Of a stretch of DNA of 64,000 nt, positions 56,431 to 64,000 are shown piece after piece. Source of the DNA: Flaccisagitta enflata (lineage: Eukaryota > Chaetognatha > Sagittoidea > Aphragmophora); the NCBI GenBank assembly GCA_965153355.1, contig OZ231127.1:88350001-88414000 (forward strand), given 5' to 3'. The notes under the pieces are model-generated. The model was not told the origin of the DNA. It made no database searches and saw only the letters and a program-made list of their open reading frames with translations. The first letter of the stretch is position 1; each line of letters begins with the position of its first letter. The translations under genes were made by a program, and so were the position numbers.

Positions 56431-59400
56431 TCACAGCACGTCTCTCCACGATTGCGGACTACTCTCTCCGCGATAAGGTACAACGTCCCTCCAGCTTTCC
56501 GGCAACCAAACCGGGTCAGGCAACCTTTTCTTCTCGAAATCGTTTTCGTTTTCGTCGTCGTCGTCTTCCGTAAAAGCGGCATCTTGGCCGGAATCTTCGA
56601 TCGGCGGAAGTGGGCCAGCGGCGTCGAAGGAACCGTCATCGGGTGTTTTCCTACTGACGACAACAAACACAAAAGGTTCCCGTCAATCGCGTTTTCAATG
56701 TGAATTTTAAGGAGTGAATAAGCGAGTGAACGAGCGTTTAAACAAGTGGTTCCCATCAACCACGTTTTCAGCGTGAATTTTAACCCTTCTTTGAGAGAGA
56801 GAGTGAGTGAGCGAGTGAGCAGGTGGAGAGAATGAGTGAGCGAGCAGGTGGAGCGAGTCCGTGACGTGAGCGGTGTTAACGAACAAACATAGCGAGAGAC
56901 CGAGAGGCCCATTTTAACTACGGTTGTCTGTGATAATAATTCCTTTGAAGCCTAGCCTATCTTCTGCCCGCTGCTGGTCAACTCTAGAATTGTGTGGCGG
57001 CAACAACACCAAGAAACTCACCCATCAGCCGTAGAATTCCCGTTGGAGCGCTCCAAATTACATATTGTAGATCTTGATCCCACGTTGGAGCGCTCTAGAT
57101 TCGATCGTGACCCCGCGTTGGAGTGTTCCAAATTGGACCTGGACCCTCCTAGACTGTCAACGATGGGACCGACTGCACCCGGCGTCTGCGGTGACATGGC
57201 GTTCATCAGGTTGAGAGCGGATGGAAAAGCCACACCAACGCCACCTCTCGATGTCGCAGCTGAAATAAAAGAATGCGCCATTTGAAATTTCCTTTATAAT
57301 GCGTTTTAAAGTGACTAAAACAGGAGTGAACGTAATGTACACACTAAGTACAGACTGAATGAAACTGATGAAAATACAACGAAGGAGTCACCCAAATGTT
57401 CCCTCATAATGCGTTATAACAAGTGATTTAAAAGTGTCAAACGAGTGAATGATTTACACCAAGTACAGACTGCATAAAAATACAGGGAGCTGCCCAAATC
57501 TACAGCCCATGCAAGAGGTGCTATATGGTCGTATAATGTACCAATCAAGAATCAGCTTAGGTCATATCTGCGGTACCAATCAAGAATCAAGATTCAGTCT
57601 GGTCAAATTTTGCTTCTTTGTACTCACTTCCAATAAAAAGCTCAATGATAAACCTCATCTTGAAAGTCGACATTCAAATCACAAATTAAATCTAAAACAT
57701 TATGACCTCGAGCATCGTACCGGGCGTAGCCATGGCCATCATCGCGTGCTCATCATGAGAAGGCGTCTCCAGTAGAGTATCCGGTTCCCAAGTAGTTCGC
57801 CAAGAGTAGTTGGACCTCAACTCGGATTCCATTTCCGTTTCGGCGATCTTCGGAGAGATGGACTTCATCTCGTAATCCAGTTCCGGCAGAATCACGCCAG
57901 CGCCGCCTAAGGAAACAAGGCCGGATACACGGCTACCCCAATCGCGTGCGGGTGGGCACTGGACAGAGGCCATATTTGAGGTCACTTGATCATTAGGGCA
58001 GGAGCCGTGAGGCCAAAGACCGCTAGAACCCAGAAAAAACAAACAGTAAAGTGCGATGGACGGACCGACTTACGGATGGATGAACAGACGGACGGACCAA
58101 CAAAGCGGGGTGTAGAGTCGCGTAGCACGCGACTAGTAAGTTAAGACAACTTGTACTCTTGTACTTCTAGTTAGCACACGTTTCTCCCTCTCTCTTAAGG
58201 CAAACTAATTTAAATGTAGGGGCTAATTTAAATGTAGGGGCGTTTCTTAAGGAAATCACGTCAACAGTACAGAGGAATGATAAATATAAGATGTGAACCC
58301 CCTAAAACTGTAGCACCCCCCCTTACAGATCAAACTACAGCAATAAATAGTTTGTACTAGGTTATAAATCATAGCTTACACCTATAAAAGTGGCACCACC
58401 AAGGCGATTTTGAAATTTCCATTCCAGTTTAAGATTATAGCATAAGAACCTGATTTTTATGAATATTTAAAATTAGCTTATTTTGACATGTTTATTAATT
58501 ATATTTTAAGTTAGAGGTCAAAATTCAAAAATCGCTCTGGTGGCGCCACTTTTATTGATACAAACATTCTTTCTTTACCCTAAAAGTCTCTTTAATATAA
58601 TTGATTAGAACTGTAGGTGGGGGTGCTACAGTTTTTAGGGGGTTCACACCTTGTAATTAGCACTTCTCTGTAGTGTCCATACAGACTGAATGAAAATACA
58701 ACGAGAGGAGTCCAGAACAGTGACCCAAATCCATAGCAGTACCCCCTACAGCCCATTCAGGAGGTGCTATATGGTCATGAAAGGTACCAATCGAAAGCTT
58801 TTGTTCGCAACATAACAGCGAAAATCAAGACGAAAGAGAACTATTGATCACTAACATCAGTTGACGTCAACAGTTAAGCAAGAGACGGAATTGAAAACCT
58901 TGACTATTTTCCGAGTCGTGACGAATCTCGTAACGTCCTCGGTCAGCGTCCCAATCACCCAACTCGATCGGGGCCACGAAAGGCGAACAAGGAGGAGGAG
59001 GAGGCTGCGCGGGAGGAGGAGACATCGAAGGAGAAAGGTGCGCCTGAGGATGTGGCGCAAAAGAAGTCTTCGGCGGTGTTGAAGGAGGTGGAAGCGGTTG
59101 CTTGGTAGGAGGTGGTGATGTCGGAGGAGGTGGTGGAAGTGGAAGCGCTGGAGGAGGAGGCGGCGGCGGTGGAGAACGAGTTTGCAGCGGCTCCTCCTCT
59201 TCCTCTTCCATGACGACCAGTGGACGAGAGACGCGCGACGTCATAGGAGGAACGAACATCGAAGTCCGATTACCCACGTTGCCGATTTGCGGCGTTAAGC
59301 TTTGTCTCCTGGGAGGAGATTTACAGAGAGTTATGACAAACAGATTTAGTTCGTTGAGAAAGGAGGAATTTTTTTCTTCTTCTTTTGCTTCTAAGAGGTT

Positions 59401-62400
59401 GGATAACTAGTCATCCAAGGATCGCACATGGTCAGCGGTACCCGATGCCCTGCTTGGAGTGATCAAGTGAAGTAGTGGACTGAGAGCAGGGCAGCGGCCC
59501 CAAAGGGCCGATGTCCTGTAGGACACAGGGGGTAATTTCCAGACGTCCTGAGGGGGAATATATCAGGCCTAAGAGGGATTTGAGGTTTAGGGGAAAATTT
59601 TAGGCCTGAAGATTAGATATGAGATCCAGGGGTAGGCTTGAGGCATTGGGGGCAGATTGGAGGCCTGGAGGGCTGATTTGAGGCCTGGAATGCTGATTTT
59701 AGGGCTGGAGAGCAGATTTGAGGCCTGGAAAGCTGATTTGAGAGCTGATTTGAGAGCTGATTTGAGAGCTGATTTGAGAGCTGATTTGAGGCCTGGAGGG
59801 CTGATTTGAAGCCTGGAATGCTGATTTTAGGGCTGGAGAGCAGATTTGAAGCCTGGAGAGCTGATTTGAGAGCTGATTTGAGGCCTGGAGAGCAGATTTG
59901 AGGCCTGGAGAGCTGATTTGAGAGCTGATTTGAGGTCTGGAGGGCTGATTTGAGGCCTGGAGGGCTGATTTGAGGGCTTAGAGGGCCTAAATCAGGCCTG
60001 AGAGTGAGGATTTTAGGCCTCAATGGCCAATGGGGGGGGGACGGACGATGGACGGATGGACGTCTGGAAATTACTCCGTGTCCTACAGGACATCGGCCCT
60101 TTGGGGCCGCTGCCCAAAAAGGAAGGATAGCAAAGAGAACAAAGGAAAAAATAGTCGCAAAAGCGTTAGATGGTCAGCGGTACCCGTTGCCCCTATGTGA
60201 ATGTTTGTGGGTGTGAGGTGGTTAGAGGGGCAGCGGCCCCGAAGGGACCGATGACCTATGCTGTTTTTATTTGAACCTCACGGATTGAATTAGAGCCTGG
60301 AGGCTATTTTGGGGGCCTTAAGGCTGAGATTTGAGCCCTGAGGCTGGGATTTGAGCCTCAAGGCTGGGATTTTAGCTTGGAGGCTGGGATTTGAGCCTTG
60401 AGGCTAGGATTTGGGGCACGAGACTATGATTTGAGCCTTGGGGCTGGGATTTCAGCCTTGAGGCTGAGATTTGAACTTTGAGGCTTTGGTTTGAGCCTTG
60501 AGGCAGGGATTTGAGCCTCAAGACGGGATTTGAGACTCAAGGCCTCGAGAGGGGGTGAATGGAGAGGAAGGAGAAGGAGAAGGAGGAGAAATTTCCCCCA
60601 TGTGAGAAAGCATAGGTCATCGGCCCCTTCGGGGCCGCTGCCCAAAAGGAGGAGGAGGAGGAGAAGGAGGAGGAGGTATCTGAGAGGCCAGCAGGCCCCG
60701 AAGGAACCGATGACCTATGCTAGGCTGCAAGTCATTAGGCTGGGATTTGAGCCAAAAGATTGGAATATGAGGGATGAAGCTGGAATTTAAGCCATTAGGT
60801 TGGAATTTGAGCCCTGAGCCTGGGATTCAAGCTCGAGACTGTGATTTGGGCTAGAGGCTGCAATTTGAGCTTCGAAGCCAGGAGGCAGAGGAGGAGGGGG
60901 GATCTGAGAGGCCAGGAGGCAGAGGATGGAAAAGGAGGAGGAGGAGAAGAAGGAGGAGGGGGGATCTGAGAGGCCAGGAGGCAGAGGATGGAAAAGGAGG
61001 AGGAGGAGGAGAAGAAGGAGGAGGGGGTATCTGAGAGGCCAGCAGGCCCTGAAGGAACCGATGACCTATGCTAGGCTGCAAGTCATTAGGCTGGGATTTG
61101 AGCCAAAAGATTGGAATATGAGGGATGAAGCTGGGATTTAAGCCATTAGGTTGGAATTTGACCCTGAGCCTGGGATTCAAGCTCGAGACTGTGATTTGGG
61201 CTTGAGGCTGCGATTTGAGCTTCGAAGCCAGGGGGGGACGGAGAAGGAGGAGGAGGAGGATAAGGAGGAGAAATTTCTCCTGTGTGAAAGCATAGGTCAT
61301 CGGCCCCTTCGGGGCCGCTGCCCAAAAGGAGAGAAAGGAAGAAAAGATTGAAAGAGAGGAGAAAGAGGAATGAGAAGGAAAGAATAGTCGCAAAAGCGTA
61401 AGATGGTCAGCGGTACCCGTTGCCCCTATGTGAGTATATGTGATGTGTGATGGTGAGAGGGGCAGCGGCCCCGAAGGGGCCGATGACCTATGCTTAGTAA
61501 GTTTTGATGCTCTAGGATTGAATTTGAGCCTCAAAGCTGTGATTGGAGCCATGAGGCTGTGATTTGAGCCTCAAGGCTGGTATTTGAGGCTTGAGGCTGG
61601 GATATGAGGCATGAGGCTGGGATACAAGCCTCGAGGCTGGGATTTGAGTATCTAGGCTGTGATTTGAGCCTCGTGGCTATGATTTGATGCTTTAGGCTGT
61701 GATTTGAGCCATGAGGCTGTGATTTGAGCCTCAAGGCTAGGATTTGAGGCTTGAGGCTTGGATTTAAGGGTTTAGGCTGGGATTTGAGCCTCAAGGCTGG
61801 GATGTGAGCCTCGAGGCAGGGATATGGGCCTTAAGGCAGGGATATGGGCCTTGAGGCTGGGATAAGGGCCTCGGGGCTGGGATATGGGCATCGGGGCTGG
61901 GATATGGGCATCGGGGCTGGGATATGGGCATCGGGGCTGGGATATGGGCATCGGGGCTGGGATATGGGCCTCGAGGCTGGGATATGGGCCTCGAGGCTGG
62001 GATATGGGCCTCGAGGCTGGGATATGGGCCTCGAGGCTGGGATATGGGTCTCGAGGCTGGGATATGGGCCTCGAGGCTGGGATATGGGCCTTGAGGCTAG
62101 AATTTGGGCCTCTAGACTAGGATCTGGGCCTCTAGACTAGGATTATGGCCCCAAGGCCAGGATATGAGCTTCGAGGGGGGTGGACGGAGAAGAAGGAGGA
62201 GGAGAAGGAAAAATTTCCCCTATGTGTGAAAGCATAGGTCATCGGCCCCTTCGGGGCCGCTGCCCAAAAAAGGAAAGAAAAGAAGGAACAAAAGAAAAGA
62301 ACAGACGAAAACGAAAAAAAGATAAAAAAAGGAAGAAAAGAAAAAAGATGAAGTAAAATAAGTGAAGGGCGCGAAAACGCAGTCTGAATGGAACAAAAAC

Positions 62401-64000
62401 CAGGGATGTATATAGTTCTATGATCTTTGATTACTTTCCCCCCTTGCCTCTGATTTTCTCCCCCGAGACGTGACGCGTCGCGTTACAAAATCTATGATTT
62501 TCCTCCCCATATAGCAATAAAACAGTGTCTTTAAGGTGTAAATAGTGTTAAATTGTGTTTTACTAATCAGTTTTTATGATTCGGTACTGCCAAAAGTTTT
62601 ATTTTCCCCAAATTTTCTTTTTTTCTCTTTTTTCCCCCTTGCATTTTTCCCTATCTCCAAACCCTTTGATTATTCCCCCCCCCCCACCGGGGGAGGGGAA
62701 TGTAGAACAATATACAGGCCTGACAAAAACCGGAGCACACAAAGACACACACATGACAAAACATGGCTAAACCTCTGCATCTCTGGTGTGGTGGCGAAGG
62801 CCTGATTGTCATAGCCATGAGTGGCGGCTAAATGAAGAGGAGAACGAGTGGTCGGTGGAATGAACGAAGCCGGGTTACCCACATTTCCGATACGTTGGGT
62901 CAGACTACGAGACCTAGAAAGAAGTAACTAGGGTTTACAATATCATCGCATAACAGCGAATTACTATGCTAACTGGACGTGCATAATCAATTGTTTACAT
63001 AATGACAAAGCTTGAAAGGCCAGAATACAATTACTGTTACTGTTACTTTAGGGCCGACGGACCGACCAACCAGCACACCAACTGTTTTAGTTGGCTGCAC
63101 TGCAAAAGCTGGCAGAGAGTTAGTAGAAAACGACGGCAGCTCAACGTATCACATGTAACTCTTTAAAGCTTTTTAGTTGCGGACACGCAACTCTATAAGA
63201 GGCTTTGTCCGTCCGTCGGTCCGTCCGTCCATTGGTCCGTAATGATCGAGTCAAAAAGTGGGAAAACACGCACTTCCACCCCTGCCCACCCGTCCGCAAC
63301 TGATGGCCGTGTATCCGGCCTTGTTAATAGTATTTGTCCCAACACCACTCAATCGCGTTCGTGAATAAAAAGATTCAAGACTAGAACTATCTCAACTTGC
63401 TTATTCGCCCAGTTTTTCAAGGACATCGGACTTTTTCCGTCGTAAAAATGAAGAAATATTTAGCACTGAAAATGATTTCCATGTTTAAAGAACGTCTGTA
63501 TTTACTTCTAGGAAACAAAACTGCAATATGCAAATGAGGACTTCATGCACCAAGACTTGGATTCGAAATCGAAGTCCATACAGTAAGACTGGGCGTACAC
63601 TTTGGTCGGAACACAAAAAGAATACAAAAGGATACACAAGACTACCAAAGACCTGTGTATGTGAGAGGATCAAAATTGCAAAAAGTCGAGCAATTTGTGC
63701 AGCAATGTCAAAACCAGTCACTAAAATCTCAACTTCGACAACTTAGAAACTACCGAGACCCTGAAAAAGATTTAAGTCCACTATCCACACCTTTGCATTT
63801 CCGGCACGGGACAAAACGCGCGATTCTCATAACCGCCAACTGCCATGGGATAAGGAGGCGGTCGTCCCGAAGGCGAAAGCGCGGACTGCGAACGGGAAAA
63901 GCGCGAGGGTGGTAAAATGCCTCTCGATCCGTTGGCAGTCAACGCCGCAGAGTCCCGCGAATCTGGAGGCGAAGCCGACGATGACGGCGCCAACACGACT
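56431..64000 (-). CDS. Unrecognised proline-rich, acidic-tailed protein, last six exons
   Basis: Exons 64000..63791 (open at the window edge), 62913..62773, 59308..58899, 57906..57721, 57259..57022, 56653..56431 join in phase and end at TGA. The first two exons end alike (GYENRAFCPVPEMQ and GYDNQAFATTPEMQ), and the next exons begin alike (SRSLTQRIGNVGN and RQSLTPQIGNVGN). The module EMQR-x-SLT-x-IGNVGN is therefore repeated across intron boundaries. Exon 3 adds an acidic run and a long polyproline/Ser stretch; exon 5 has SRSNLE(R/H)SN repeats; exon 6 has an EDDDDENENDFEKK run and ends SWRDVL, which could bind a class III PDZ domain. No TM segment is visible. The content suggests a cytoplasmic tail or scaffold; I do not recognise the family. 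The exon 3 donor (GTTTTC) and exon 2 donor (GTTTAG) are weak. Confidence 0.65.
56641..56935 (-). mobile_element. Introner-like TIR element (copy 3) at a 3' splice site
   Basis: Left GGGTGTTTTCCTACTGACGA corresponds to GGGCGTGTTTCTAGTGAAGA of the other copies. The interior has AGTGAGTGAGCGAGTGAGCA and ACATAGCGAGAGACCGAGAG as they do; the right end AACTACGGTTGTCTGTG is diverged. The minus-strand acceptor GTCAG|TAG|GAAAACACCC of the last exon of the unrecognised gene lies in this TIR, at the position used in the other two copies. Confidence 0.6.
57910..58137 (-). repeat. Terminal-hairpin dispersed repeat (TCGCG subtype), reference copy
   Basis: Left AACAAGGCCGGATACACGGC then TACCCCAATCGCGTGCGGGT; right GAGTCGCGTAGCACGCGACT then AGTAAG. 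The word TCGCGTGC matches between ends. The hairpin at the right end is AGTCGCG-tagca-CGCGACT. The left end abuts the acceptor TTTCCTTAG of the exon at 57906. Confidence 0.72.
58286..58652. mobile_element. Foldback element, AACCCCCTAAAACTGTAGCA family
   Basis: AGATGTGAACCCCCTAAAAC left, GTTTTTAGGGGGTTCACACC right, inner CACCAAGGCGATTTTGAAAT matched by an inverse near 58530. Lies in the intron between exons 59308..58899 and 57906..57721. Confidence 0.65.
59489..60115. mobile_element. GC-hairpin TIR element 1 with 20-bp minisatellite core
   Basis: The left end GGGCAGCGGCCCCAAAGGGC then CGATGTCCTGTAGGACAC ... GACGTCC is inverted at the right end over about 60 bp. The interior is GAGGCCTGGAGAGCTGATTT-type 20-bp units. 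Confidence 0.75.
60228..60643. mobile_element. GC-hairpin TIR element 2
   Basis: Ends GGGCAGCGGCCCCGAAGGGA then CCGATGACCTATGCT, inverted at 60643. Interior GAGGCTGGGATTTGAGCCT units of about 20 bp. Confidence 0.72.
60691..61323. mobile_element. GC-hairpin TIR element 3 with internal 350-bp duplication
   Basis: The left end is truncated (GGCCCCGAAGGAACCGATGA); the right end GTCATCGGCCCCTTCGGGGC then CGCTGCCC is intact. The segment from AGGCCAGCAGGCCC through GGATGAAGCTGG is repeated about 348 bp downstream. Confidence 0.6.
61460..62265. mobile_element. GC-hairpin TIR element 4 with (GAGGCTGGGATATGGGCCTC)n
   Basis: Perfect 35-bp inverted ends starting GGGCAGCGGCCCCGAAGGGG. The interior is a 20-bp minisatellite, best ordered at 61840-62100. 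The apparent repeat ORF there is an artefact. Confidence 0.75.
62401..62722. mobile_element. 322-bp hAT-like MITE, copy 2
   Basis: Ends CAGGGATGTATATAGTTCTA and TAGAACAATATACAGGCCTG, flanked by the exact 8-bp repeat ACAAAAAC (62393-62400, 62723-62730). Lies in an intron about 50 bp from the exon ending at 62773. Confidence 0.83.
63170..63335 (+). repeat. Terminal-hairpin dispersed repeat (TTGCG subtype), full copy
   Basis: TTTTTAGTTGCGGACACGCA then ACTCTATAAGAGG, (GTCC)n, CCACCCGTCCGCAAC, and the 3' hairpin GATGGCCGTGTATCCGGCCT then TGTT. Confidence 0.75.

Noticed and set aside
61844-62140. GWDMGLEAGIWASRLGYG repeat ORF
   Set aside because: 20-bp minisatellite read in frame; 20 is not a multiple of three, the frame simply lacks stops by chance.

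Overview
This is eukaryotic, almost certainly animal, nuclear DNA: long intron-bearing genes with GT-AG junctions separated by very repeat-rich DNA. The recognisable genes are an AMBRA1-type WD40 protein, the small 2-oxoglutarate dehydrogenase subunit KGD4/MRPS36, a secreted double-WAP-domain protein, a GT29 sialyltransferase of ST6GALNAC type and a PC-esterase of the PCED1/FAM113 type. Together they point to a metazoan, probably an invertebrate. The sequence does not let me name a phylum. Every recognisable cellular gene lies on the minus strand. The only long plus-strand coding region is a LINE reverse transcriptase. All splice models below were built by eye from GT-AG sites, reading-frame phase and remembered family motifs.

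Layout. 0-6 kb: AMBRA1 5' exons, a small single-TM protein, KGD4 and the WAP gene. 6-32 kb: essentially no genes. This stretch holds TIR elements of the TACAC... type, GA/CT/CA tracts, a palindromic TCATCGAACGTTCGATGA satellite (13.5-15.1 kb), several satellites built around GGGACAA (15.5-16.6, 24.7-25.1, 25.4, 28.3-28.7, 29.8-30.2 kb), a 4.8-kb element with about 450-bp inverted ends (16.66-21.50 kb) and roughly 1-kb duplications (23.1-26.6 kb). 32.7-45.5 kb: a sialyltransferase gene full of insertions (LINE, a MULE-like hairpin inside an exon, an introner-like MITE that itself carries a 3.3-kb hAT-like element). 46.3-55.9 kb: a complete seven-exon PCED1-like gene. 56.4-64 kb: the 3' six exons of a proline-rich, acidic-tailed protein I cannot name, whose introns hold GC-hairpin elements with 20-bp minisatellites.

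The genes do not form a pathway. The interest lies in how repeats meet splicing. In the PCED1-like gene one 5' splice site is the first unit of an 18-bp, roughly 37-copy tandem array, so the same in-phase donor is repeated dozens of times. A short TIR element family (TIR near GGGCGTGTTTCTAG) sits inside three genes with its TIR supplying the 3' splice site, and in two of them splicing would leave the same TE-encoded tetrapeptide E-T-R-P. A second dispersed family ends in hairpins whose stem sequence differs from copy to copy yet is matched at the other end of the same copy.
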